A DNA stretch of 64,000 nt, taken from contig JAFGQN010000210.1 of assembly GCA_016935665.1 (NCBI GenBank), positions 1-64,000 on the forward strand. The letters run 5' to 3'. The DNA comes from Deltaproteobacteria bacterium. GTDB taxonomy: Bacteria > Myxococcota_A > Polyangia > JAAYKL01. The number at the start of each line of letters is the position of its first letter. Position 1 is the stretch's first letter. The position numbers were made by a program, and so were the translations under genes. Under the pieces are notes generated by a model, which was given only the letters and a program-made list of their open reading frames with translations, did not search any database and was not told the DNA's origin. This document shows, piece by piece, positions 16,932-25,610 of the stretch.

Positions 16932-17663
16932 TTATTCCACGATTCGAACTTCGGTGCGGCGATTCTTCTGACGCCCTTCGGGAGTTTTATTGGAGGCAAT
17001 CGGTTTCTGGTCTCCATACCCCGTAACGGCAATCCGCCCGGCATCGATACCTTTGCTCACCAGATAGTTTTTTACGGCCTGTGCGCGCGCCAAAGACAGG
17101 TTCAGATTTTTCTCGGCATCTCCCAGATTGTCGGTATGTCCCGATAATTCCACGTAAATTTCCGGTTTGATGCTCATATAGTCCACCAGCGGCTGCAGCT
17201 TTTGGGTCGAGCTTTTGGTCATATTGGCGGTACCCATATCAAAATTCACGCCCTTCAGAACAAACGTTTTGTCCTGGGATTTATCGTACGTCATTGTGAG
17301 CGAATAGCGCTGCTCGGGCCCAGGCCCAATGTCAAAGCGTTCGGTATGGCCTCCGCTTTCTGCTGTCAGTGACAAAAAACGAATGTCATATGTGTAGCCT
17401 GTCTCCACAATCAAAACAACTTTCCCTCTGTCGTCCGACACCTTGCGGATAGGCTCCTTGATGTAGCCTTTTTGCACATCAATCACCACCCCAGGCATCG
17501 GTTTGCCTTTTTTGTCCTGAATAGTAACAAGGATAAGCGCTTCTTTTTCCTTTAATTCAGGCGCCAGGAGTTCTTCATCAAACTCTTTTTCCGCTCCCAG
17601 CGCGAGGCCCTGCACGGAAAACAAAAAGAGCAACACCAGAAACAAATATTTGCGACCCAACAT
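16932..17663 (-). CDS. OmpA-family periplasmic/outer-membrane protein
   Basis: This encodes 243 residues, starting at the ATG at 17663 with GGAGG 5 bases upstream; an earlier GTG overlaps that site. The signal peptide ends near ALGAEK without a lipobox. A carboxypeptidase-regulatory-like domain (about 40-130) precedes the C-terminal OmpA domain with ELSGHTDNLG, LSLARAQAVKNYL and GYGDQKPIASN. It is a paralogue of the lipoprotein at 6770-7654 with the same domain order, but anchored differently. Confidence 0.9.
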   Translation of the reverse strand: MLGRKYLFLVLLFLFSVQGLALGAEKEFDEELLAPELKEKEALILVTIQDKKGKPMPGVVIDVQKGYIKEPIRKVSDDRGKVVLIVETGYTYDIRFLSLTAESGGHTERFDIGPGPEQRYSLTMTYDKSQDKTFVLKGVNFDMGTANMTKSSTQKLQPLVDYMSIKPEIYVELSGHTDNLGDAEKNLNLSLARAQAVKNYLVSKGIDAGRIAVTGYGDQKPIASNKTPEGRQKNRRTEVRIVE

Positions 17664-17822
17664 TGTATCCTCCACTTCGTTGAGACTATTTCGTCCGTTA
17701 CAGTGTCAGTATAACAAAACCGTCTGGAAGTGTCTGTTTCAGTTTATATTTTGGCGGATTTTATCGCAACCATCCGAAGGGCAAGGATGCTGAAGAAGAA
17801 ACGTCCCGGATTTCTCGCGACG

Positions 17823-18395
17823 CTAGCGGGAAATACCAAGCATTCCCTGCTGAATGACCCGAGCCATCATGAGTGCTTCCTCCTCCGACAAATCGCGGTC
17901 ATGGCTGCTCCATTCCCTGGAGCCGCTATCCGCCACAAGCCATAAAAAAGCAGGCGCCAGTTTCCGGGGAAATACCGGAACACTTAAAAGCGCCGACGCC
18001 GGTGCGCCCAAATCCCGTTCCCACAGAGACTGCCACTCGCTGATGGAGAAAGCGGAAGAACTTCTGAATTTCGACAGCGTCAACGCTCCTTCAAAATGCT
18101 GATGCGTTAAAACAATGCGCTGTATGCCCTCGCCTTCCAGCAGCGTCCCCGCACCGGACACAGGCCACTTTTCGGACGCGCTCAATACGGTGACACAGGA
18201 GGGCTTTTCAGAAACCGTCTGAACCAGGGCCACCCGGTCCGTCTGATAATCTTCGTTAATGGTATTCATGAGCAGCATATTTCTGGCCGCCCCAACTGGT
18301 TCATAAAACAGTATTTCATGCAATTCCAGCAGAGCGGTCACACGCCGGTCAGAATATCGTCTAAACTGGGCTCTTCGATTCTGTTTATTATTCAT
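17823..18395 (-). CDS. Possible GAF-like sensory protein
   Basis: This encodes 190 residues with no signal peptide or membrane segment. The layout of an N-terminal basic helix, a beta core with ALLSVPVF and FLWLVADS strands and a final helix DLSEEEALMMARVIQQGM resembles a single GAF domain. I see no ligand motif. The gene lies 23 bases downstream of the lipid-kinase-like gene on the same strand and may share its transcript. The family call is tentative. Confidence 0.6.
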   Translation of the reverse strand: MNNKQNRRAQFRRYSDRRVTALLELHEILFYEPVGAARNMLLMNTINEDYQTDRVALVQTVSEKPSCVTVLSASEKWPVSGAGTLLEGEGIQRIVLTHQHFEGALTLSKFRSSSAFSISEWQSLWERDLGAPASALLSVPVFPRKLAPAFLWLVADSGSREWSSHDRDLSEEEALMMARVIQQGMLGISR

Positions 18396-18418
18396 TGCTC
18401 ATGAAGTGTACACGAACT

Positions 18419-19498
18419 CTATATCCAATGAAAATTTTTTGGGACAATCACCGTAAGTAATCTTGGGATAACCCGAACAAAATAGTCATCCGCGGCAACA
18501 AATTCTTCCCCATCCCGCTGCGCGGGCAGTCGCTTATCCACTGCTGGCCTCAACAAATGAATCCGAAACTGTTTTCCTTTAAGATTGGGTGTATGGGATA
18601 CACCTATTTTGTTTAGCATTTCCTCGGTGATCAGTGTCTTTTTATGCTGCACAATCAGCTTACTCGTCCAGTCCCGTAAACCGGAGAAAGGCGCCAGTTC
18701 CAATACGCCATCGCTGGCAGAACTTCGGGAATCAACAATCCACTCCCCCGCGTACACCATGGTATTGCTCACCACGATATCCGAGAGCCTGTCAAATCTG
18801 TGCACCCATCCATCCACCTCAATTTCTGCCGCAAATCTGTCCCGAGTCGCCCAATGCAGCGCCAACTCATGCATGGCAGCGCGCACATACACCGCCTGGT
18901 CCCGGTACATTTCCCGCCACAGAGGCATTTTCCGAACCAGCTTGAGTTCGCGGTTGCGAAACGCCAATATGGCCGCCGACAACCCCCAGCCAAGGGAATC
19001 AAAAAAGAAATCCGTGGAAAGCGACTGACCGTCAACGTCCAGCGCTGTCACTTCGCCCACATCCAGCGATTCGGTATGCCCTTCCAGGATAATATCAATG
19101 TTTTCCGGGAGTGCTTTTTCTTCGGACGAAATGCCAAAGGATTTCCCCTGGTCATTTGCTGTTCCCGAAGGCAGCATCCCCAGGCGAATATTCTGCGGCG
19201 AACGGGATGTGCAAATCCCGGTGGCCACTTCGTAAAAGGTGCCATCGCCGCCCATGTATACCACCGTATCGAACCCTTCGCGATCGATGGCGTCTCGCAC
19301 CAGTTGAACCGTTTTTCCATCGGGCAACGTGCTTCTGAACTCATGAGCAATCCCTTTTTGAGCCATAATTTCAGAAACCAGTTCAAATCGCCGTGCGGCC
19401 TTTCCCGTCCGTGACGTGGGATTGCCCACCAGAAGCAACGGTTTTGGGGAAGTTACTAAACCTGTTGAATATCTGGGAGTATGCAAAAACTCATTCAT
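18419..19498 (-). CDS. Diacylglycerol/sphingosine-kinase-like lipid kinase
   Basis: This encodes 359 residues. The DAGK catalytic domain shows VGNPTSRTG near the N terminus, the nucleotide motif GGDGT (83-87) and MLPSGTANDQGKS. The C-terminal half has the matching beta-sandwich with LELAPF and a KGKQFRI segment. The family phosphorylates diacylglycerol or long-chain bases at the inner membrane. It is divergent from the cytidylyltransferase gene on the other side of a 290-base gap, which may be meaningful for lipid head-group synthesis. Confidence 0.85.
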   Translation of the reverse strand: MNEFLHTPRYSTGLVTSPKPLLLVGNPTSRTGKAARRFELVSEIMAQKGIAHEFRSTLPDGKTVQLVRDAIDREGFDTVVYMGGDGTFYEVATGICTSRSPQNIRLGMLPSGTANDQGKSFGISSEEKALPENIDIILEGHTESLDVGEVTALDVDGQSLSTDFFFDSLGWGLSAAILAFRNRELKLVRKMPLWREMYRDQAVYVRAAMHELALHWATRDRFAAEIEVDGWVHRFDRLSDIVVSNTMVYAGEWIVDSRSSASDGVLELAPFSGLRDWTSKLIVQHKKTLITEEMLNKIGVSHTPNLKGKQFRIHLLRPAVDKRLPAQRDGEEFVAADDYFVRVIPRLLTVIVPKNFHWI

Positions 19499-19790
19499 AA
19501 TTGTATATGTGCATCTTTCACATCGGTCCCATAAGCGACAGACTTTTTCTCCCGATGTTCAACAACCACCGCATAGGGACAATCACTGAAGAAACAGGCA
19601 TCGTTCTGCTTCCTGACAGTGTATTGGCAGCAACATACCCTGAATTGTTAAAAAAAACCAGGAAATGATGCGTGCTGTTCAGCACATTATAACAAATGTG
19701 CGCTCAGGGTATTTCGCAAAAAAGTGTCGTGGCGCGCAAAACCCACATCCCATGTTGACAGTGAAGATGGACTGGCCTACTAAATGGGCC

Positions 19791-20516
19791 ATGAACGCTG
19801 AACAACCCACAATTGTAGTCATTATCGCAGCGGGAATGGGTTCCAGACTGACCACGGAAGACACCCTTCCCAAACCACTCATGCAGGTGAACGGACGTGC
19901 CCTCATTTTGCGCGTACTCGATCGCTTCTACGAAGCCGGTATCACAGAGGCAGTTGTGGTAACGGGGCATCGCGCTGAAGAGATTCAGCAGGGCATCCTC
20001 TTAGACAACCCCAAAAACCGCGTGCAGTTTGTCTTCAATCCCAACTATCGCATGAGTAATGGGCTTTCTGTATTGGCGGCCCGAGAAGTCGTTGGAAATC
20101 GCAGTTTCTTTCTTTCGATGGCAGACCATATTTTTGAGTCATCACTCATTGCCGGACTGAAAAATATTCCGATTCCCGCAGATGGACTGGTGTTGGCGGT
20201 GGACAGAAAACTCGATGCCATTTACGACGAAGATGATGCCACCAAAGTCAAAACCGAAAACGGCAAAATCGTTGAGATTCACAAAGAATTGAAAGAATTC
20301 GACGCGGTAGATACGGGACTCTTTTCGTGCACTCCCGCCCTTTTCGACAGGATTGAAGCCGCCGCCAGAACGCGCGCAGATGGCGATTGCTCACTTTCCG
20401 ACGGGGTTAAAGCGATGAGTGTTTCCGGAACTGCTCTTGTTCACGATATTCAGTATGGCAAATGGCAGGATGTGGATACACCCGGTGCGGTGGTCCATGC
20501 CGCTAAATTGTTTTGA
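19791..20516 (+). CDS. CTP:inositol-1-phosphate (or phosphocholine) cytidylyltransferase-like protein
   Basis: This encodes 241 residues from MNAEQPT; longer starts are possible. The nucleotidyltransferase signature is IIAAGMGSRL followed by LPKPLMQVNG. Later segments MSNGLSVLAARE, FLSMADHIFE and KVKTENGKIVEI with VDTGLFSC follow the pattern of inositol-1-phosphate cytidylyltransferases and LicC. It would make CDP-inositol or CDP-choline for lipid or surface head groups. No CDP-alcohol phosphatidyltransferase is attached or adjacent. A TTGACA box stands about 35 bases upstream. Confidence 0.75.
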   Translation: MNAEQPTIVVIIAAGMGSRLTTEDTLPKPLMQVNGRALILRVLDRFYEAGITEAVVVTGHRAEEIQQGILLDNPKNRVQFVFNPNYRMSNGLSVLAAREVVGNRSFFLSMADHIFESSLIAGLKNIPIPADGLVLAVDRKLDAIYDEDDATKVKTENGKIVEIHKELKEFDAVDTGLFSCTPALFDRIEAAARTRADGDCSLSDGVKAMSVSGTALVHDIQYGKWQDVDTPGAVVHAAKLF

Positions 20517-21189
20517 TTGGCAAAGGAAATGCGTCAGCCACTTCCTTTGCAGTGAATGAACGTAGTGTATCGATGGGGCGGCATTCTTCGGCCAGCAACC
20601 CTTCTTTTACCGCGTAGTTGAACATCATCCTCAGATATGTGAGGTGCAGATTCTTTTGCGGGAATCGAAGTTCCGCGTGTTTTATTCGTTCCCGCACATC
20701 CTGAAGCAACAGCGCATCAATATCCGACAGTAACCACTGGGGCGGGATGAGTACCTCTTCCCCGGTTATTCCGGTCACAAATCGAATGGTGGATTCCAAC
20801 TCATGCTGCATCTTTTCCCCCCGAATCCGAAATGCCTCCTGAAACTGAACGATCAACGTGCCAAAGGTATGCTTTTCCACATTAGCCGCCGCATACACCC
20901 GTTCCGAAATATCCAGATCCTCCAGGGCCAGTTTATCATCCAACTCAGTATCCATCTCCTGTACAGCGATAATTTTTTTCGGCCTACCTGGCTTTCTTTT
21001 TGGAGGTGGCTCGGGCAGTTCCATCACACCAAGCGTATCGGCCCGCTCTGCCAGCAACGCCCGAATCAGAGCGGTCTGCGTCATTCCCTGCAATTCCGCC
21101 AGATGTGCCAACAGCTGTTTTTCGTAGGCGGTAAACCGAAAAGTTGCCGTTTCCCTGGCACGGCTGGCACTGTCCTTGTAATTCGTCAT
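20503..21189 (-). CDS. DNA-binding protein with RHH-like and AT-hook-like parts
   Basis: This encodes 228 residues. The N terminus (about 10-55) resembles a ribbon-helix-helix fold (TATFRFTAYEKQLLAHL then MTQTALIRALL). An AT-hook-like KRKPGRPKK (about 64-72) follows. The C-terminal half, rich in basic and hydrophobic residues with LRMMFNYAVKEGLL, recalls the SAM-like core-binding domain of tyrosine recombinases but has no catalytic domain. It converges on the cytidylyltransferase gene with a 14-base overlap. Function unknown; a nucleoid or regulatory role is inference. Confidence 0.65.
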   Translation of the reverse strand: MTNYKDSASRARETATFRFTAYEKQLLAHLAELQGMTQTALIRALLAERADTLGVMELPEPPPKRKPGRPKKIIAVQEMDTELDDKLALEDLDISERVYAAANVEKHTFGTLIVQFQEAFRIRGEKMQHELESTIRFVTGITGEEVLIPPQWLLSDIDALLLQDVRERIKHAELRFPQKNLHLTYLRMMFNYAVKEGLLAEECRPIDTLRSFTAKEVADAFPLPIKTI

Positions 21190-21616
21190 AAACGTATTTA
21201 CCTTTTCAGCAATGAATTAAGTTACTAATCCGCAATTACAATACTTACGCCATCCATGTGTTGAAAACAACCAAATAGAATCAACAGTTCCAATGAACGT
21301 GCTCGCGGAATCTGTTTGGGAGACAACCCATTTGCAGCTTACGAGTGTTTACGCCAGGAGTTTTCTGATTACTGAAAGCAATCAAAATCCAACCGATATT
21401 TTTCGTACACCAACTGGGCCAATGGATATTCAGCGGGATATTCGCAGTATCGAGAACCCAATGAACAAAGGTGTCAAAGGGAATGTGTACTTCGCGGTTC
21501 TCTGACTTCAGACCTTTTTGGGCGGCAAACCGACAAATGCCTATAAACAACTTGCTGGAAACAAATGCTTTTCCGGGAAAATGGGGGATTCCCCTGGTTT
21601 GCTGCTGAGATACGCT
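21190..21616. other. Intergenic region without recognisable gene
   Basis: The region between the DNA-binding protein start and the end of the next minus-strand gene is A/T-richer than its surroundings. An 89-codon minus frame and a 70-codon plus frame are present but without ribosome binding sites or recognisable domains. No RNA or repeat was seen. Confidence 0.45.
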
Positions 21617-21931
21617 TCAGTCATTAAGTCGAGTGAGGTCCAGGACAGTGTGGCCCAGTATTTTTCCTGCAGCGACGTCCACCACCACTACCAGGTAAAG
21701 ATGGGCATCACCAAAATTCAGCCCCACATGACACATTTTCTTCACGTCATTCATGTAGGCATAATGAAATTCCACATCATCCACATCAACCTGCATGTCA
21801 TGCACACCAATACACTCCTCCACATACGATACGAGGGGAATGTTCACACATGTATCGTCATCGTCCGGCAGCAGTCGCATATTCTCGCATATGGTTTCCT
21901 GAAATTCTTCCGGGGTCAATTCTCGTATCAT
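21617..21931 (-). CDS. Small acidic protein of unknown function
   Basis: This encodes 104 residues, very acidic (LPDDDDTC, DVDDVEF), with three Cys and an alternating hydrophobic end HLYLVVVVDVAAG. GAGGAAGAG precedes the ATG. It has no signal peptide. I recognise no family; composition and the good ribosome binding site are the grounds for calling it a gene. Confidence 0.6.
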   Translation of the reverse strand: MIRELTPEEFQETICENMRLLPDDDDTCVNIPLVSYVEECIGVHDMQVDVDDVEFHYAYMNDVKKMCHVGLNFGDAHLYLVVVVDVAAGKILGHTVLDLTRLND

Positions 21932-22137
21932 CTCTTCCTCTATCAGCCAGGTAAACTATTTGGTCTATTCCGGATTCTCCCCAACAGAACCCGACGCCCT
22001 TTTGTATCGCAGTTGGATAGGCAGGCGCAACCGACAAAGCACACCGTCTGTAAAATATCCCGGTTTGTTAAATCTCGAATTGCACTCAATGGATGGCTAT
22101 GGTTTAACCATTGCCCAGGATAGAAAAAAGAGGTACC

Positions 22138-22353
22138 ATGACCGCAGACAAAGAACCATTTGAGAGCATCCTTGAAAAAATTGAGCAGATTGTCAGGGCG
22201 CTTGAAAGCAATGAAATCCCACTCGACGAAGCGCTCGCCAAATTCGAAGAAGGCGTCGCACTGTCCCGTGCAGGCACCGCTCGCCTCGAAGAGGCGGAAC
22301 GCCGTATCGAGGAAATACTGAAAGACGGCACCACTCGCAATGTTGAGCGATAA
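22138..22353 (+). CDS. xseB: Exodeoxyribonuclease VII small subunit
   Basis: This encodes 71 residues from the ATG behind AGAGGT; a longer frame upstream has no site. The family pattern is complete: FESILEKIEQIVRALES, IPLDEALAKFEEGVALSR, and a final helix LEEAERRIEEIL. XseB coils wrap the XseA catalytic subunit of the single-strand nuclease. xseA is not in the window, so the two subunits are encoded apart. Confidence 0.95.
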   Translation: MTADKEPFESILEKIEQIVRALESNEIPLDEALAKFEEGVALSRAGTARLEEAERRIEEILKDGTTRNVER

Positions 22354-22571
22354 TGACGCCAACGAAACTGATGCCAGTTTTATCGGTCCAGGATAGTCTC
22401 CAGGCCACCTTCCATATGGGAAAGCGGATCTTTCAATTTTGCAGCTTCTCCTGATATCGCAACCGAAAAAACACTGAAATTCCGCTGTTTCCACAATCGG
22501 CCCACATATTGCAAAGTTTCAGTTGCAATGGATATGTCAACACGACAGGCATATCCCAGATGGAGCTGTCT

Positions 22572-22955
22572 ATGAACCACAATTCTTACATTCCCGTTAC
22601 GATAGACCAAAAAGTGAAAGAGTTTTTGGACGAAATGCGTAATCGCACTGGCGCCGGCCCGGATTTCCTGATTACCATGAGACCCGCAATCCACCGCATG
22701 TTTCAAACGGTATCCCCCGAGAATCTGCCTGCCGCACGGGACGCATTTCTGCGCAAGGCCGAACTGCATGTTCAAACACTTTCTCATTTGTCCAACACCC
22801 TCTCCCATCTGGAAAGGCTGAGCGAACAGGAGAAGGCCAACCCAGCCCTCACCCCCGCAATGGCGCGACAGTTGGAGTTCACCCGCGGCATTGTTGTAAA
22901 TACCCTGTTGAAAACGTATGGTGGCTTTGGTCCCAGAGCCACCATATTGGGCTAA
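22572..22955 (+). CDS. Cytoplasmic helical protein of unknown function
   Basis: This encodes 127 residues from the ATG after GGAG; an upstream extension is possible but unsupported. Mostly helical, with LKEFLDEMRNRTG-type N-terminal helices and a long region rich in Leu, His and Ser (LSHLSNTLSHLERL) that could form a coiled coil. No cysteine, no signal peptide, no family recognised. It lies between xseB and the U32 peptidase gene on the same strand. Confidence 0.65.
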   Translation: MNHNSYIPVTIDQKVKEFLDEMRNRTGAGPDFLITMRPAIHRMFQTVSPENLPAARDAFLRKAELHVQTLSHLSNTLSHLERLSEQEKANPALTPAMARQLEFTRGIVVNTLLKTYGGFGPRATILG

Positions 22956-23081
22956 ACCGGATTGGCCCCGGCGTGGCCAGTCCTGGCGCGTGATCACTAT
23001 CCGATTTCCTTCCATTCATTCTCAAATGTTGTTAAGGTAGGCGACCTCTAACGCGTATTCGTTGCAAGTTAAGGAGATACT

Positions 23082-24266
23082 TTGTCAAAGCTGCTCGCTC
23101 CCGCCGGGAACATGGAAAAATTGAAGGTGGCTGTCGCCTATGGTGCCGATGAGGTTTATTTTGGACTGAATCAGTTTTCTCTGCGTAATTTTGCCGGTAA
23201 CTTTACCATCGAAGAAGCCGAAGAAGCGTTGCGATATTTGCATGCCCACAACGTACCAGGTTACGTTACATTGAATATTTATCCGTTTGAAAATGAGTAT
23301 CCACAGCTGGTGCATCAGGCCAGGCAGCTCGAGGCCATTGGCGCAGACGGTGTCATCGTATCGGACCTTGGAGTTATTAACACGCTGAGACGCGAAAACA
23401 TCAAGCTCCCCATACACATCAGCACTCAGGCCAATACATTGAGTCCACAGACGGTATTGGCCTACAAACGGCTTGGTGCATCCCGAGTGAACCTGGCCCG
23501 GGAGTTGTCCATCGAACAGATAGAGTCTCTTCAGAACTCCATTTCCGGTATTGAGACCGAAGTCTTTGTGCACGGCGCGGTGTGCTTCTCGTACTCCGGG
23601 AGATGCGCCATCAGCGACTATACCACCGGCCGACGCGCCAACCGGGGTGAATGTACTCACCCCTGCCGATGGCAATACACCCTCATCGAAAAGGAACGGC
23701 CCGATGAACCCCTTTCGGCCGCCGAGGACGACCGCGGTCTCTACCTGTTCAACAGCAAGGATTTGGCGTTGTTTTCATTTATCCCCAGGCTGCAGCAGGC
23801 CGGTGTGGCTGCGCTGAAAATTGAAGGACGGATGAAATCCATCCATTATCTGGCCAGTGTCCTATCTCTCTACAGACGGATTATTGATGGTGCACCAATT
23901 GATGAAGCGGACGCACTGCAGCAACTGGAGCGGGTCATGAATCGCGGCTATTCCACCGGATTCATGAAAGGGAACATCACACCCGATGACTATCGTTTTT
24001 TTGACAACACCACTCGGGGACACTCCAGTTTTCTGGGTATTGTCACGGCGTCCAGCGCAACGTCGTGCGAAATGGATATCCGCAACAAGGTCACTGCTGG
24101 AATGTCTGTGGAGATTCTGACGCCAAAGGGAACATTCATTACCCAATTTCTTCCCGACATTCTCGAAGACTCAGACGGAATGCAAAGCGAAGTACTCAAC
24201 CACGGCAAAACACTGATACTGCCATTCTCACTGCCTGAATTTACCATTTTACGAAAACTGGATTAA
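23082..24266 (+). CDS. U32-family peptidase / tRNA-hydroxylation type protein
   Basis: This encodes 394 residues and begins at TTG (23082) behind AAGGAG. N-terminal LLAPAGNMEKLKVAVAYGA and the later GVAALKIEGRMKS are U32 hallmarks. Cysteines in VHGAVCFSYSGRC and GECTHPC match the iron-sulfur ligands of this family. Members such as TrhP/RlhA act in prephenate-dependent hydroxylation of tRNA or rRNA uridine/cytidine; others are annotated as collagenase-like. Residue evidence favours an RNA-modification role without naming the target. Confidence 0.9.
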   Translation: MSKLLAPAGNMEKLKVAVAYGADEVYFGLNQFSLRNFAGNFTIEEAEEALRYLHAHNVPGYVTLNIYPFENEYPQLVHQARQLEAIGADGVIVSDLGVINTLRRENIKLPIHISTQANTLSPQTVLAYKRLGASRVNLARELSIEQIESLQNSISGIETEVFVHGAVCFSYSGRCAISDYTTGRRANRGECTHPCRWQYTLIEKERPDEPLSAAEDDRGLYLFNSKDLALFSFIPRLQQAGVAALKIEGRMKSIHYLASVLSLYRRIIDGAPIDEADALQQLERVMNRGYSTGFMKGNITPDDYRFFDNTTRGHSSFLGIVTASSATSCEMDIRNKVTAGMSVEILTPKGTFITQFLPDILEDSDGMQSEVLNHGKTLILPFSLPEFTILRKLD

Positions 24267-24287
24267 TATACCTGGTCCAACGGGCGG

Positions 24288-24497
24288 TCAGTTGCCGGAC
24301 CAGTCTACAAACACATTGAGTTTCTGAGCGAACATCGCCAAATCTTTACCTAGAATCTTTATCGCCAGTCCGCCAGTGGTATTATAAGCATTTAATTGGC
24401 GTTTTCGGACCCAACGCCGAATGGTTTCATTGGACACATGACACATCTTTGCCACTTCCTTTACCGAATACACTTTGTTCATAACCGCATCATCCAT
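24288..24497 (-). CDS. Excisionase/MerR-type helix-turn-helix protein
   Basis: This encodes 69 residues from the ATG at 24497 with AAGGAG upstream. YSVKEVAKMCHVSNETIRRWVRKRQL is split as a typical winged helix-turn-helix of the excisionase (Xis/MerR-like) group: helix, turn at VSNETI, recognition helix. The tail has LAIKILGKDLAMF. Such small proteins regulate promoters or assist recombination, but no integrase is adjacent. Confidence 0.8.
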   Translation of the reverse strand: MDDAVMNKVYSVKEVAKMCHVSNETIRRWVRKRQLNAYNTTGGLAIKILGKDLAMFAQKLNVFVDWSGN

Positions 24498-24740
24498 CGA
24501 TATGCTCCTTTCAATGAGTTTCAATAGCAGAACTTACAGAATTGAAATGCTATTTTTATCTACACCTAACACATTTCGCATCTGGTTGAACAGATGCTTC
24601 AGACGCAATATTTTCAATGATAGCCCCATAACACGAAAAATACCAAAACGTCAATCATGCTCGAAATGCACCAGGCGCCAATACCAAACAAACGGTTTCG
24701 TGAATTTTTTTTACATGTGACAGGAGCGCGGTGTTTCGGC

Positions 24741-25610
24741 TTATTCTCTAAAATCAATCGCGGTGCCAACGCCCAGAAGCACCATCCATTCGTGCTCCCG
24801 GTAAAAGTCTTCCAGATAGATGCCCCCTATCACAGTAAAATGGATTTTGCCAATTCGGCCAACGGTTTTGAAGGGTTCGAGACGAATCACACCAGCCGTC
24901 AGCTGACGCCGGAAATCTGTGGATGGCTGACTGGTCAGTTCGTACAAAGCGCCCAAAAAAAAAGTCTGTACCTTGCGTGCATGAAAAAAATTAAACATCA
25001 GCAGGGTCTGATTCAACAACGTGACATCTCTGGATTCGCTCATCGCGAATGTTTCCCAGTTAAACCAGTACGGCTTTCGATTATCCATCAGATACCATTT
25101 CACATTGGTTTCATTCAGAAAAAGCACACCCCTGAAATAAACAATCAGCAGGGGCGAGAGTCCCAATCGATGTCCCAGAGCCGCCCGCGCTTTATCGCTA
25201 TCCATCACGTCGTCATCGTTTACTGTTTCATCCAAAGTATTGAATTCAGCCAGACTGCCCCAAAATCCGTGAAAAAAGAGCAGGCAATAGCTGGCGCGAA
25301 GTCGCAAAAACGCCGCCGGCATCCATTCGAAATTCACTCCAAGACAACTATTGACCGGTGTTGCTTCCAGCTGATACCCCAACGCCACCTGCGACCAAAC
25401 CATATTATGTTTTTGCGTCAGGGGAATCTGATACTGCAGAGTGCCAACCAATGCCACCGCTTCAGGGTTGTATACGGCCAAAAAATCCGATTCCAACACC
25501 CATCCCGGGGTCAGCACTGCTTCCTCTGACGATGAAGGACTCTTTGCCGCCGTTGCTGAGCCCCCCCAAATCAAAAGCAACGAAAAGACGCCAATCTGCC
25601 TTATTCGCAT
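24741..25610 (-). CDS. Outer-membrane beta-barrel-like protein
   Basis: This encodes 289 residues with a signal peptide ending near SATAA. The mature part alternates hydrophobic and polar residues in many short strands and ends in an aromatic-type terminal strand (GVGTAIDFRE), as in small outer-membrane barrels. The start overlaps the ribonuclease D stop in TAATG, so the two are translationally coupled. I recognise no family. Confidence 0.65.
   Translation of the reverse strand: MRIRQIGVFSLLLIWGGSATAAKSPSSSEEAVLTPGWVLESDFLAVYNPEAVALVGTLQYQIPLTQKHNMVWSQVALGYQLEATPVNSCLGVNFEWMPAAFLRLRASYCLLFFHGFWGSLAEFNTLDETVNDDDVMDSDKARAALGHRLGLSPLLIVYFRGVLFLNETNVKWYLMDNRKPYWFNWETFAMSESRDVTLLNQTLLMFNFFHARKVQTFFLGALYELTSQPSTDFRRQLTAGVIRLEPFKTVGRIGKIHFTVIGGIYLEDFYREHEWMVLLGVGTAIDFRE

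Noticed and set aside
21281-21550. Minus-strand frame of 89 codons
   Set aside because: No ribosome binding site, no domain, unusual composition with many Trp and Cys.
22380-23015. A 211-codon minus-strand frame whose end reads protein-like (QYVGRLWKQRNFSVF)
   Set aside because: Most of it is antisense to the 22572-22955 gene and no start signal was found. A short gene of about 60 codons at 22380-22580 remains possible but unsupported.
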